DNA from: Sphingobacteriales bacterium 44-61
GTDB lineage: Bacteria; Bacteroidota; Bacteroidia; Chitinophagales; Chitinophagaceae
Reading direction: 5' to 3'
Length of the DNA stretch: 64,000 nucleotides
NCBI GenBank assembly: GCA_001898405.1
Contig: MKTW01000020.1
Span: 1-64,000 of the forward strand
Positions 26,381-35,701 of the stretch are shown piece by piece (positions within the stretch are counted from its first letter, which is position 1; each line of letters begins with the position of its first letter). The translations under genes were made by a program, and so were the position numbers. Below the pieces are notes generated by a model, which was not told the DNA's origin, did no database searches, and worked only from the letters and a program-made list of their open reading frames with translations.

Positions 26381-28087
26381 GTGAAGGTGCTAACTAATAT
26401 AAAGGAGATATTCAGACCAAAGCTGTGGGATACGTTGAAGAACTATGACCGCCAGCAGCTCACTAAAGATGTCATGGCCGGGCTGATCGTAGGCGTTGTA
26501 GCGCTTCCCTTAGCCATTGCTTTTGCGATCGCTTCAGGTGTGTCTCCTGAAAAAGGATTATATACGGCTGTTATTGCTGGTTTTATTATTTCTGCATTAG
26601 GAGGCAGCCGTGTTCAGATCGGTGGCCCCACAGGGGCTTTTATCGTTATCGTATATGGCATTGTGCAAACACATGGAGTAAATGGTTTGATCATTGCCAC
26701 ATTTATGGCCGGCGTAATGCTGATCATTATGGGTTTTGCCCGCCTGGGGGCTATCATAAAATTTATTCCTCATCCTTTGATCGTTGGTTTCACCAGCGGT
26801 ATTGCCCTGATCATTTTTTCTTCGCAGATGAAAGATTTCTTTGGCCTGGAGATGGGAGCTGTGCCGGCAGATTTTCTCGACAAATGGGTTGGATATTTCC
26901 AGGCATTCAGAAGTATAAATATATATGCTGTCCTTATTGCAGTAGCCACGGTAGCCATCATCCTGCTTTGGCCAAAAATAACGCATAAGATACCAGGCTC
27001 ATTAATAGCGATCCTGGCCACTACTGCCGCTATGCAACTATTGCATCTACCGGTAGAAACCATAGGCAGTAAATTCGGCAACATACCTTCTTCTTTACCG
27101 TCGCCAGCTATTCCCCACCTTGACTTTGCTACTATTAAGACCCTGGTGCAGCCTGCATTTACCATTGCTTTGCTGGGAGGTATTGAATCATTACTTTCTG
27201 CCGTAGTAGCAGATGGAATGATCGGCGGCAACCACCGGTCCAATACTGAACTGGTAGCGCAGGGAACTGCCAATATATTCTCTTCCATATTCGGAGGTAT
27301 TCCTGCCACCGGCGCTATTGCCCGGACCGCCACCAATGTAAAGAACGGAGGCCGCACACCTGTTGCAGGTATAATACATGCGGTTGTACTATTGCTTATC
27401 ATGCTGTTTATTGGCAAATGGGCAGCATGGATACCAATGGCGACCCTGGCAGGCATACTGGTAGTAGTGGCATATAATATGAGTGAATGGGAAAGTTTTG
27501 TTTCCATATTAAGAGGGCCGAAAAACGATATGGCCATATTACTCACCACTTTCTTTCTGACAGTACTCATCGACCTCACTGTAGCTATTGAAATAGGCAT
27601 GCTGCTGGCCGCTGTTCTTTTCATGCGCAAAATGATCCAGTTCAGCGGAGTGAATTTGCTGACATCCGATAAAGAAACCAATGGAAAAGAAGACGGGTTC
27701 GAAAATTATTCCATTCCCCGGGGTGTGGAAGTGTTTGAGATCACCGGCCCATTATTCTTTGGAGCAGCTTATAAATTCAAAGATGCCATGAAGTTTATAG
27801 AAAAACCGCCAAAGGTACTGGTGATACGGATGAAGCAGGTCCCTATTATAGATGCCACCGGGATCAAAACACTGGAGGAGGTTTATAAAGAATGTAAACG
27901 ACGGGAAACAAAACTGATCCTGTCAGAAGTCCACAGCAAACAGGTGATCCAGGAATTAAGATCAGCCCGTTTGCTATTCGCTATTGGCAAAGCCAATGTC
28001 ACGGACAGCTTCACTGAAGCAATAGACAGGAGTGTTATTATTTTAAAAGAGCAAACGGAAGAGCAGGAACGGAAAGGCCAGAACTGA
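26381..28087 (+). CDS. SulP family inorganic anion transporter
   Basis: A 568-residue membrane transporter starting at GTG (MKVLTNIKEIFRPKL). The SulP signature is evident at the first helices (DVMAGLIVGVVALPLAIAFA) and in SRVQIGGPTGAFIVIV, with about 10-12 membrane segments to residue 430. A cytoplasmic STAS domain follows (about 440-550; RGVEVFEITGPLFFGAAYKF, VPIIDATGIKTLEEV). SulP proteins move sulfate, bicarbonate or other anions; the substrate cannot be decided. No carbonic anhydrase is adjacent. It is convergent with the propeller kinase gene, 12 bp apart. A 303-residue open frame on the opposite strand is a shadow. Confidence 0.94.
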   Translation: MKVLTNIKEIFRPKLWDTLKNYDRQQLTKDVMAGLIVGVVALPLAIAFAIASGVSPEKGLYTAVIAGFIISALGGSRVQIGGPTGAFIVIVYGIVQTHGVNGLIIATFMAGVMLIIMGFARLGAIIKFIPHPLIVGFTSGIALIIFSSQMKDFFGLEMGAVPADFLDKWVGYFQAFRSINIYAVLIAVATVAIILLWPKITHKIPGSLIAILATTAAMQLLHLPVETIGSKFGNIPSSLPSPAIPHLDFATIKTLVQPAFTIALLGGIESLLSAVVADGMIGGNHRSNTELVAQGTANIFSSIFGGIPATGAIARTATNVKNGGRTPVAGIIHAVVLLLIMLFIGKWAAWIPMATLAGILVVVAYNMSEWESFVSILRGPKNDMAILLTTFFLTVLIDLTVAIEIGMLLAAVLFMRKMIQFSGVNLLTSDKETNGKEDGFENYSIPRGVEVFEITGPLFFGAAYKFKDAMKFIEKPPKVLVIRMKQVPIIDATGIKTLEEVYKECKRRETKLILSEVHSKQVIQELRSARLLFAIGKANVTDSFTEAIDRSVIILKEQTEEQERKGQN

Positions 28088-28099
28088 TCTCCTGGTCCT

Positions 28100-31072
28100 T
28101 TATCTACTCACTGGAATAAACAGGATTAATGCACATCCATGACCGGGTGCAGTCCTTATCTCCATTTTGCCGCCGTAAATGGCCAGCCTGTTCCGGATAT
28201 TATTAAAACCGAGCCCTTTTTGCTTTTGTTTCAAATCAAAACCCTGCCCATCATCACTGATAGATACATTAATGCCGGCAGCAGTCTGTTCAAAATTGAG
28301 CCATACCTGTGTGGCTTCTGAATGACTGGCAATATTGTTCATCTGCTCCTGTGTAATGCGGAATAGATTGAACTGGAGGTCCTCTTCCGGCGCATCAGGT
28401 CCCAGTTCATACTGCAGATGCGTGGCCAGTTTGCCTACCAATGAATAAGCATTCAACAGATCTTCCAGCGCTTCCTTCAACCCGATATCTTTTAAACTGG
28501 GCGGTGTCAGGGAATGGCAAAGGCTGCGGATATCATTGATCACCGTGTTTACCATCGTTTCACTTTTCGCGATCAGTTCGGTTTGCATAGACGCATTGGT
28601 TTTGGCAAAATCGAGATAGATCTTCGCCGTCGTCAATTGCTGGTTGATGCTGTCGTGCAATTCTGTGCTGATGAGTTGCCGCTCTTTTTCCTGCCCTGTT
28701 ATTTGAGCTTTGAAAATATTCTGCTGCTCTGTCAGTTTACGTTTCGCAGCATGTTTTACATACCGCACCACCATCGCGATTGCGAGCAATCCCAGGGCTA
28801 TGCAGGCTATCTTAAACCAGGTTGCCTGGTAAAAATGAGGCAATACCCTAAACTGTAAAACGGCCGTAGGCGACCAATAACCATACTGTTCCGCTTTTAC
28901 TTCAAACGTATATTTGCCCGGAGCCAGTTCTGAGAAGTAGGCGATATGGCGATTCCCTGCTTGCGTCCATCCATCATCCAGTCCTTTTAAGCGGTAATGG
29001 AATTGTATGTCCGATGCTTTGGAAAAATCGATATTGGTGTAACGGATCTCAAAATTGTAAACACCAGGCGGCATTTCAATAGATGCTGAAGGAAGGTATT
29101 CATTATTGCCAAACCGGAGTGATTGCACCTGGATATTCAGGTCATGCGATTCCTTTCCTATCAACCCATGATCTGCTACAGCAACCCCTTGTACTGTTGG
29201 GAACCATAAGGTGCCGTCTCTCATAGCCCAGCCTGCGGGGAAAAACCCTCCATTGGTTTCTGAATTGGGCATGCCGTCCAGTGTATTGAAAAGACGTACA
29301 GCCAACCGCACTCTCGATGAAGCTGTATGTTTCACTGCCAGCAGCTCGCTTAAAGCAACACGTTGCAATCCCAGGTTGCCGCTCAGCCACACATACCCCT
29401 GTGGATCTTCCAGTATCCGGTAAGTTTCATTAAAGAACAATCCTGCTTGTTTATCGAATACACGGAATTTACCGTCATTATAAACTACCAGTCCCTTTTC
29501 TGTCGACATCCACAGATCCCCTTCCCCGTCTTCAAAAAAAGCATACACGATATCAGCAGGAAAATTTTGCTTTTGATGAAACTGCTCCACCTGGTCATGC
29601 TGATCGATGCGCAGCATACCTGCCCCCCTGGTACCGATCCAGATATTATGCTGTTTATCTTCATACACACAAAGCAGGTTGGGATGTATCTGCATATGAT
29701 GAAGAGGAAATGTTTTTATGATGCCATCTTCTTTCATCCGGTGCAACCCTCCCATACGGGAAGTGATCCACAAACAATTTCTGCTATCATTAAAGATGCA
29801 AAGAATGCCATTGCTTTGCAAGCCATCTTTCTCAGTGTAATGTTTGTCAATTTTTTGCGTAAGCATATTGAACCGGTCCAGTCCGTTGGAAGTGCCGATA
29901 TAGATATGATCTTTTCTTCCATATACAGACAGCACAAGATTATTCGACAAACCATTTGATTCAGTATAAGTATCCGTTCTGCCATCTTTTAAACGGATTA
30001 TCCCCTTGCCTGCCGTGCCAACCCATATTTCTTCATTAGCATGCTGGTACACGGGCAGGATGATCTTACCGGCCAGCCCTGAAGCTGGCGGCGCTCCTTC
30101 TATCAATGTTGGTTTCAGCTGCACCAGCCCTGATGAATTTGTACCCATCCATACCAGGTTTTCTTCAACCGGCAGAATGCATCTCACTGCATCTGAAGCA
30201 AACTTGCTTTGGCCGGGCGTGATCAATTTTCCTCTGTCCAATACCTGGTAGCCTGTACTGCGGAAGCCGAACCACAGGCGGCCTTCTTTCGCCCAATAAA
30301 CAGAACTGATAAAATTTTCTTTTAATCCGCTTTCCTCGGTATACTGCACTGTGTCTGCAGCTATATGAAACAACCCTTTTGTAGCCGTGCCTATCCAAAG
30401 TTCGTCCCCTGCTCCACGGGTGAAACAATTAATACCTATGTTCCGGAAACGGGGTATGGACAGGGGTCTGCTGACAGGATCATTCATACGAAACAATCCA
30501 CGTGCAGTGCCGATAAACATTCCCTCTCTTGTATGGCTGAGTGTTTGAATGGAGCCGGCAGCATTGACATCCCAGTAAGGGCAGACATGGATCGAATCAT
30601 TTTCTACATAATATAATGCTCCGGCACTGGAACCCACCCACAAACGGCCGGCAGCATCTTTTTCCAGGGATTGGATCCAACCACCTTTCAGGTAATTCCT
30701 GAAATCCAGGATCTGCTCCACTTTGTTCCGGATACGCACGATCGAATTCCGGCTGGAAGCCCAGAGATCTTTGCCCGAAGCGAGTACATCATAAAAAGTG
30801 TTGGAATAAAGACCGGGTGTATTGCTTTCATTGACCAGTGTGAATTCTGCTCCATCAAACCGAAACAAGCCTTCTTCAGTAGCGCCCCAAAGATAACCGG
30901 CACTGTCGCGGGCCAAATCATACACCGTGTTTTGAGGGAGTCCGCTTTGATTGTTCCAGCATCTGTACACAAAATTATAGGAAGCCGGGAGTTCCTGCGC
31001 TATGACAGTGCTTACTAATAATAAGAGCATCCCCGGCAAAAAATAAAAACCGGACCTGGCTTTCAATATCAT
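28100..31072 (-). CDS. Sensor histidine kinase with two-component regulator propeller
   Basis: A 990-residue kinase from the ATG at 31072 (MILKARSGFYF); an upstream TTG at 31105 is less likely. A signal peptide is followed by a periplasmic propeller of many Reg_prop repeats (GLPQNTVYDLARDSAGYLWG, GLSNNLVLSVYGRKDHIYIG, GLQSNGILCIFNDSRNCLWI). A Y_Y_Y domain comes next (PPGVYNFEIRYTNIDFS...), then one membrane helix (TWFKIACIALGLLAIAMVV). The cytoplasmic part has a HisKA_3 dimerisation domain with phospho-acceptor His in ELHDSINQQLTT (residue about 806) and an ATPase domain (SDDGQGFD, GLGFNNIRNRL). It lacks the receiver and AraC domains of full hybrid regulators, so a separate LuxR-type partner is expected; none is nearby. 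Confidence 0.93.
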   Translation of the reverse strand: MILKARSGFYFLPGMLLLLVSTVIAQELPASYNFVYRCWNNQSGLPQNTVYDLARDSAGYLWGATEEGLFRFDGAEFTLVNESNTPGLYSNTFYDVLASGKDLWASSRNSIVRIRNKVEQILDFRNYLKGGWIQSLEKDAAGRLWVGSSAGALYYVENDSIHVCPYWDVNAAGSIQTLSHTREGMFIGTARGLFRMNDPVSRPLSIPRFRNIGINCFTRGAGDELWIGTATKGLFHIAADTVQYTEESGLKENFISSVYWAKEGRLWFGFRSTGYQVLDRGKLITPGQSKFASDAVRCILPVEENLVWMGTNSSGLVQLKPTLIEGAPPASGLAGKIILPVYQHANEEIWVGTAGKGIIRLKDGRTDTYTESNGLSNNLVLSVYGRKDHIYIGTSNGLDRFNMLTQKIDKHYTEKDGLQSNGILCIFNDSRNCLWITSRMGGLHRMKEDGIIKTFPLHHMQIHPNLLCVYEDKQHNIWIGTRGAGMLRIDQHDQVEQFHQKQNFPADIVYAFFEDGEGDLWMSTEKGLVVYNDGKFRVFDKQAGLFFNETYRILEDPQGYVWLSGNLGLQRVALSELLAVKHTASSRVRLAVRLFNTLDGMPNSETNGGFFPAGWAMRDGTLWFPTVQGVAVADHGLIGKESHDLNIQVQSLRFGNNEYLPSASIEMPPGVYNFEIRYTNIDFSKASDIQFHYRLKGLDDGWTQAGNRHIAYFSELAPGKYTFEVKAEQYGYWSPTAVLQFRVLPHFYQATWFKIACIALGLLAIAMVVRYVKHAAKRKLTEQQNIFKAQITGQEKERQLISTELHDSINQQLTTAKIYLDFAKTNASMQTELIAKSETMVNTVINDIRSLCHSLTPPSLKDIGLKEALEDLLNAYSLVGKLATHLQYELGPDAPEEDLQFNLFRITQEQMNNIASHSEATQVWLNFEQTAAGINVSISDDGQGFDLKQKQKGLGFNNIRNRLAIYGGKMEIRTAPGHGCALILFIPVSR

Positions 31073-31254
31073 CTTGCTAAGTTCACTTGGATAAAAGGTT
31101 GTCAAAAACCATTGCCCTGCTTTTCGACAATCGAGAGGAGGAAATTAGTGCCTGCCGGGATATTGTAAAAGAAGTGAGCGTTAGTTTTGGTGAGTGAACT
31201 TAAGACATTTACGGGAAAATAAGTGGATACTATTAATTTTTTGATTTTTCTGGA

Positions 31255-31300
31255 AATAAAAAGAGCCTCAACCCAGGTTAGTTTCCGGGATTACTGAGGG
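31255..31300 (-). terminator. Possible terminator of the small lipoprotein gene
   Basis: On the minus strand CCTCA (around the stop codon) pairs with GAGG further on and is followed by CTCTTTTTAT. The hairpin overlaps the stop codon and has internal mismatches. Confidence 0.4.
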
Positions 31301-31881
31301 ATTTTTGTGTTCAGGGTTTTTGAAAGCTGTTTTGATACCCGGTGCTCCAGGCTGTTCAGGTACACGATCTTATTATCCTTCAATCGCCAGTTATCGCAGT
31401 ACAGCATTGAATCCCTTACACCATTTGCATTCCTCCATTTATTCCAGGTCCAGGCGATCACCCAGTCTTCCTGGAGGTCTTTATTATGCAATGAAATAAT
31501 GGAGAAAGGAATATTGGACGTTTCCTTGAACAGGCTTCTCCATTTCCGGAGCTTTGCCTCTGCAGTTTGATTGGTAGTAACCAGGCGGGAACCGTCGGGA
31601 AGGTCATAGATGCTTGAGTCGGCAAAGTAAGTAGCCATATCAGCCGGGTCTTCAGAATCCCAGGCTTTATAGACATCTACTATCATTGCCATTCTCTGCG
31701 GATCGCCCGGTTCCCAGTTTTTATAAATAACAGAAGCGGGCAGATCAGGAAGAGCAGGTGTTTGGGCCGGTTGCTGAGTTGAGGCCATCGTATCGCCAGT
31801 AGCAGGTTGTTCAGTTGTTTTGCTGTTGTTGCAGGCACACAGGAAAAGGCATGTGCCGGTAAGCAGGTAAAAAAGTTTCAT
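31291..31881 (-). CDS. Lipoprotein with SnoaL/NTF2-like domain
   Basis: A 196-residue protein starting at the ATG 31881 (MKLFYLLTGTCLF) with lipobox LFLCAC. A Thr/Pro/Gln-rich spacer leads into a cone-shaped SnoaL-like domain (about 60-185; DVYKAWDSEDPADMATYFADSS, then WVIAWTWNKWRNANGV, and YCDNWRLKDNKIVYL). These domains bind small molecules or serve as enzymes, but catalytic residues are not evident. It has no close neighbours on its strand. No function is assigned. Confidence 0.75.
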   Translation of the reverse strand: MKLFYLLTGTCLFLCACNNSKTTEQPATGDTMASTQQPAQTPALPDLPASVIYKNWEPGDPQRMAMIVDVYKAWDSEDPADMATYFADSSIYDLPDGSRLVTTNQTAEAKLRKWRSLFKETSNIPFSIISLHNKDLQEDWVIAWTWNKWRNANGVRDSMLYCDNWRLKDNKIVYLNSLEHRVSKQLSKTLNTKIPQ

Positions 31882-32168
31882 GGATATCAACTGGTTTAAT
31901 AAGGTGAATGATATCTAAATATACTTATTTTAATTTTCTTATTGCTACCAGTTGAAGTATAAAGAGATGTTCCCGGTCTCATGGCTGTCCATACCACAGT
32001 TCAGTGATACCCTTTATCTACATATTGCCTATCAATTCAACTGTAACGATACAAAAAATCCCCATCAGCGAAACTTAGTCATTAATAGTTATTTGATTCT
32101 TCCTGAAATCCAGACAGCATAAATCGACTTTAATTTACGGCACCATTCTTTCAATTTATAAAGCATAG
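31882..32168 (+). other. Intergenic region before the TPP riboswitch
   Basis: This holds no convincing gene. A 51-codon open frame (31967-32122) exists on the plus strand but lacks any recognisable domain. The promoter for the riboswitch transcript must lie here; no perfect TAnnTTTG box was found. Confidence 0.5.
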
Positions 32169-32252
32169 TTCTCTTGGGGTGTTTTTCTTAACCGAAGATC
32201 TGAGATCATACCCAGGAACCTGACCCGGATAATACTGGCGCAGGAAAGAGGC
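32169..32252 (+). promoter_or_regulatory. TPP (thi-box) riboswitch
   Basis: The conserved thi-box elements are present in order: GGGGTG (32176-32181), CTGAGA (32200-32205), ATACCC, GAACCTGACCCGGATAATA (32216-32234) and GGCG-CAGG. Helix P1 is closed by CTCTT (32171-32175) and AAGAG (32246-32250). The aptamer binds thiamine pyrophosphate. In other bacteria it controls thiamine synthesis and uptake genes; here the next gene is a MidA-like methyltransferase. Confidence 0.95.
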
Positions 32253-32258
32253 TACAGG

Positions 32259-32290
32259 GGGTTTTGGTTTACGCCAAAACCCTTGTTTAT
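32259..32290 (+). terminator. Riboswitch expression-platform terminator
   Basis: GGGTTTTGG (32259-32267) pairs perfectly with CCAAAACCC (32274-32282) and is followed by TTGTTTATGTT. It sits 7 nt after the aptamer and 55 nt before the methyltransferase ATG. This position is consistent with TPP-dependent premature termination. The T-tract is short. Confidence 0.75.
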
Positions 32291-32344
32291 GTTATCACTG
32301 GTTTGCTTTGCAAAATAATAATATCACTAAAGAAAATCTGCCTT

Positions 32345-33460
32345 ATGACAGCAACCGATCTGATCCTTCAAAAGATCCATGAAGAAGGCCCCATTCCTTT
32401 CAGTGATTTCATGCAGCTTGCATTATATCACCCTGAATTTGGTTACTATAATAAGAGCGGCAGAAAGATAGGAGCAGGTGGAGATTATTATACAAGCGCC
32501 TGCGTTACTCCGCTGTTTGGCGAAATGATCGCCTGCCAGTTGAAAGAAATGTGGCAGTTACTTGACAGCAGCGATTTCACTATTGTTGAAATGGGCGCTG
32601 GCACCGGCTTGCTTTCTCATGACATTATCAGCAGCCTGGAAAATGATCCTTCGCTGCCCGGGACTTACGAATACATTATTGTGGAGCAAAGTCCCAGCCT
32701 CCGGGAAAAAGCACATGAAGTGGTGCCGACGAGTGTAAAGTGGCATGATCAGTTGAGTGATGTTGGTCCCGTCAATGGTTGTATTATATCCAATGAACTG
32801 GTTGATAATTTTGCCGTTCACCAGGTAGTAATGGCCGATGAGCTAATGGAAGTGTATGTAGATTACGACAAAGAATTCCGCGAAATACTGCAACCAGCTT
32901 CGCTTCAGTTAAAAGAATATTTCGCAGAACTGGACATTCAATTACCCCAAGGGTTTCGTACAGAAGTAAATCTTCAGGCAATTGAATGGATGAAAGATCT
33001 GTCTTCCATACTTCAAAAAGGGTTTATACTGACGGTTGATTATGGTGAGCTGTCTGAAGAACTTTACTCTTTAAAAAGAAGTCAGGGCACTTTGCTTTGT
33101 TACAAGCATCATGAAGTACAGGCCTGCCCCTATATTCATATTGGTGAACAGGATATCACGGCGCAGGTCAATTTCTCCGCCCTTTATCATTGGGGAGCTA
33201 AATATGGACTAAGGCCTTGCGGTTATACAAGCCAGTCCAGGTTTTTATCAGCGCTTGGTTTGGCAGAACATGCCCGGAGGAGGAGCGAATCACTTACAGA
33301 TAATCATCTGGCGGTTTCCTTTTTGCAGGAGATGGGACAAAAGATCAAAGTACTGGCACAGGAAAAGGGAATGAAGGGAAGTTTTCTGAGAGGCTTTATA
33401 TTTTCATTGCCGGTTAGCTTGTTGAGGGAGTTTGCTTCGTGCGATCTGGAAGGAAGATGA
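32345..33460 (+). CDS. SAM-dependent methyltransferase, MidA/NDUFAF7 family (DUF185)
   Basis: A 371-residue protein from the ATG 32345 (MTATDLILQKIHEEG). The frame is open upstream but passes through the riboswitch terminator, so the earlier starts are rejected. Family features are PFSDFMQLALYHPEFGYYN, the GAGGDYYTSACVTPLFGE segment, SAM motif VEMGAGTGLLSHDI, SNELVDNFAVH, VDYGE, the GTLLCYKHH motif and DITAQVNFSALYHWG. Human NDUFAF7 methylates an arginine of complex I subunit NDUFS2; bacterial substrates are unclear. It is the only gene under the TPP riboswitch. Confidence 0.92.
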   Translation: MTATDLILQKIHEEGPIPFSDFMQLALYHPEFGYYNKSGRKIGAGGDYYTSACVTPLFGEMIACQLKEMWQLLDSSDFTIVEMGAGTGLLSHDIISSLENDPSLPGTYEYIIVEQSPSLREKAHEVVPTSVKWHDQLSDVGPVNGCIISNELVDNFAVHQVVMADELMEVYVDYDKEFREILQPASLQLKEYFAELDIQLPQGFRTEVNLQAIEWMKDLSSILQKGFILTVDYGELSEELYSLKRSQGTLLCYKHHEVQACPYIHIGEQDITAQVNFSALYHWGAKYGLRPCGYTSQSRFLSALGLAEHARRRSESLTDNHLAVSFLQEMGQKIKVLAQEKGMKGSFLRGFIFSLPVSLLREFASCDLEGR

Positions 33461-33544
33461 GCTGACTACAGATATCAATAACCGGTTGAAGGATGCGGGT
33501 TGATAAGATTATTCAAACCGGATGTTTGGGATACAGGGGTTCGA

Positions 33545-33567
33545 CGCCAAATTTCTTGGTGTTTTTC
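33545..33567 (+). terminator. Likely terminator of the MidA-like gene
   Basis: CGCCAA (33545-33550) and TTGGTG (33556-33561) form a short stem with one G-U pair, followed by TTTTT. Confidence 0.5.
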
Positions 33568-33598
33568 ATAAAAGGACAGTTGGATTTTTCAAAACAGG

Positions 33599-33633
33599 GC
33601 AGCTTCGTAACGGATTGATACCGGTTAAGCTGC
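33599..33633 (-). terminator. Possible terminator of the small membrane protein gene
   Basis: GCAGCTT (33599-33605) and AAGCTGC (33627-33633) form a stem with additional inner pairs. On the minus strand it is followed by CCTGTTTTG. It overlaps the last codons of the gene at 33625. Confidence 0.35.
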
Positions 33634-33885
33634 TGTTTCACCCATCTCTTCAAGGAAAGGGTCTCCATTGTTTTCCTTGGCCTTGTCTGCTTTAAGGAAC
33701 TCCTCAAAGCGAAGGCGATGGTTCAGTTTTTCAAGGCGATTAATGCTTTCACGGGAATTGGTTACTTCTTTTCTGTAGAGGACCAGTTTGTCCCAAACAC
33801 TTATAATAACCAATGAACCGCCGACAATAGTGCCTAGCAAGAAATAGATAATCATCAGCTTTCTTTCAGACTTTACAGATTTCAT
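33625..33885 (-). CDS. Small membrane protein with coiled-coil tail
   Basis: An 86-residue protein from the ATG 33885 (MKSVKSERKLM). One membrane helix (about 10-30: IIYFLLGTIVGGSLVIISVW) is followed by a charged helix likely to form a coiled coil (YRKEVTNSRESINRLEKLNH). The C-terminus is acidic. No family is recognised. Codon usage and the clean helix-plus-coil layout make it plausible. It lies downstream of the polysaccharide locus, on the same strand but 340 bp away. Confidence 0.6.
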   Translation of the reverse strand: MKSVKSERKLMIIYFLLGTIVGGSLVIISVWDKLVLYRKEVTNSRESINRLEKLNHRLRFEEFLKADKAKENNGDPFLEEMGETAA

Positions 33886-34225
33886 TACTCTCCATACGGC
33901 AAGCACATCGGGAAATAACCCAGACTAATGTCCGGGTTTGAGCTTTTGCACTTCGTCATCACATAAATCAATGACGATAGCTCTGTTACAAAGAAAAATA
34001 AAAAACTATAGAATGTAAAGCATTATACCATAAAATTGGTGACAACCTTAGTCATAATCGCGTACTAGTATGTAGGAAATCTACCCTTTTATACTACGCG
34101 TTTGTACTCGATAATGGTTTACACCTATTTGCTATTTTACTATTCCAGGTGTTTTATTTTTACTCGCGTTGATGCGGTTCCTTACATGCAAGTACCTTGC
34201 CAGTATACGCTGAAAGGGGCAGAAT
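33886..34225. other. Intergenic region after the polysaccharide locus
   Basis: This AT-rich stretch of 340 bp has no open frame of interest. A weak AACCC/GGGTT hairpin is present near 33917-33939. No clear terminator for the polysaccharide genes and no TAnnTTTG promoter for the small membrane protein gene were found. Confidence 0.5.
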
Positions 34226-35622
34226 TTAATATGCTTTTTCATCACCGCGGATCACCTGGTAAAGAGTGAGATAAATGATCCGTATATCAAGCATGAGGCT
34301 CCAGTTTTCAAGGTACCAGATATCTTTCTGTATCCTTTTTTCCATCTGTTCTACTTCTTTTGTTTCGCCACGGAAGCCCGAAACCTGTGCCCAGCCGGTA
34401 ATGCCAGGCTTCAGAAAGTGTCTTACCATGAATTGATCGATGATAGTGCGGTATTGTTCTGTATGAGCGAGCATATGGGGTCGCGGTCCCACTACGCTCA
34501 TTTCACCTTTCAGCACATTAAAGAACTGAGGCAGTTCATCCAGGCTCGACCGGCGGAGAAAATTTCCTATAGGTGTGATGCGGCTGTCATTTTTGGTCGC
34601 CTGCACTTTCTCGCTGTCTTTATTCACCCGCATGCTTCTGAACTTGTAACAGGTAAAAGGCTTGTTGTTGCGCCCACTGCGTTTTTGCTTGAATAAAACC
34701 GGCCCCGGGCTTTGCAGTTTGATCAGTAATGCAATGAGAGGGTAAAGCCGATCAGTATGATCACCAGTGAACTGAATACGATATCGAAAAGCCTTTTCTT
34801 AAAACGGTTATGGAGGTTTTCCAGTGGTTCTTGCCTCAGCGAAAGCACGGGAAAGTCATTCATATACCTGATCTGGAAATGTGCGGCAATAACACTGTTC
34901 AGATCCGGTACCACTTTCAATTTTACGCATTGCTTTTCTGCTTCTTCCACCAGCGTATGGGCAGTAACCAGATAGGCCGGCGGCACAGATGCATACACTT
35001 CATCAATGCTGCGCAAAGCAGCCAGGCGCACACCTTTCCGGATCACGTCGTGCAATTGCTGGCTGTTCTTATTGACGAAAGTTGTTTTATCGCCTTCGTC
35101 CAGTATCCCTTCAAACCTGAACTCACTGGCATGCCTGCCGAAATATTCAGCCAGTTTAATACCGGTATCGTTGAACCCCATCACGGCCACGCTCACACGG
35201 TACCTGGAACGTCCCCGCATTTTGGAATTCTCCAACACTGTTATAATAAAGCGGCTGACGAAAAAGCCTACCGAAAGAGAGGCGAAAAGGAATAAAATGA
35301 ATTGGCGCGACAGTGCATAATTCTTGGTAAGAAAAAGATAGAGACTGAACAACAACATCAGCACCACCACCGACTTCCAGGTGGAACGCATCAATATTTC
35401 GATCTTCCTTACCGTTTCATCATGATACATCCGGAAAAGGATCACCGTTACCAGCCAGATAAGATTATAAGGGGAAATAAATGCTGTATAGGTTTCCAAC
35501 CGCAATTTGCCATCCCATACGCTATTGATGAGATAATAACAAGCCCAGTAGCACCCGTTGACTATAATAAGGTCACACAGGATCAGCACTATCCGTAAGA
35601 AATACAAATACCGGTTTCGCAT
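34226..35622 (-). pseudogene. Frameshifted WcaJ-type undecaprenyl-phosphate sugar phosphotransferase
   Basis: Two adjacent frames make one ~464-residue polyprenyl glycosylphosphotransferase, which starts polysaccharide synthesis by loading a sugar-1-phosphate onto undecaprenyl phosphate. The N-terminal part (34723-35622) has four membrane helices, a CoA-binding-like domain and the fifth helix (RLFDIVFSSLVIILIG). It runs into a stop 8 residues after the break. Moving one base at the CCC of 34740-34742 restores PLIALLIKLQSPGPVLFKQK and the rest (SLDELPQFFNVLKGEMSVVGPRPH, QVIRGDEKAY). A single-base loss, real or a sequencing error, explains it. It is the only such transferase in the window. Confidence 0.88.
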
Positions 35623-35701
35623 AGGAAGTGGTGGGGTTGGTTCGGTAGCTCAAATATACAAAAATAGATGAGGAGGTAAAGAGCGGATGCTTGCAGTGGG
35701 A

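Noticed and set aside
26770-27681. 303-residue frame opposite the SulP transporter gene
   Set aside because: The SulP frame is clearly coding with family motifs; the antisense frame has no recognisable domain.
31967-32122. 51-codon plus-strand frame before the TPP riboswitch
   Set aside because: It has no recognised domain, no promoter and lies in AT-rich intergenic sequence.
33513-33707. 64-residue minus-strand frame overlapping the small membrane protein gene
   Set aside because: No domain, overlaps a better-supported gene and two hairpins.
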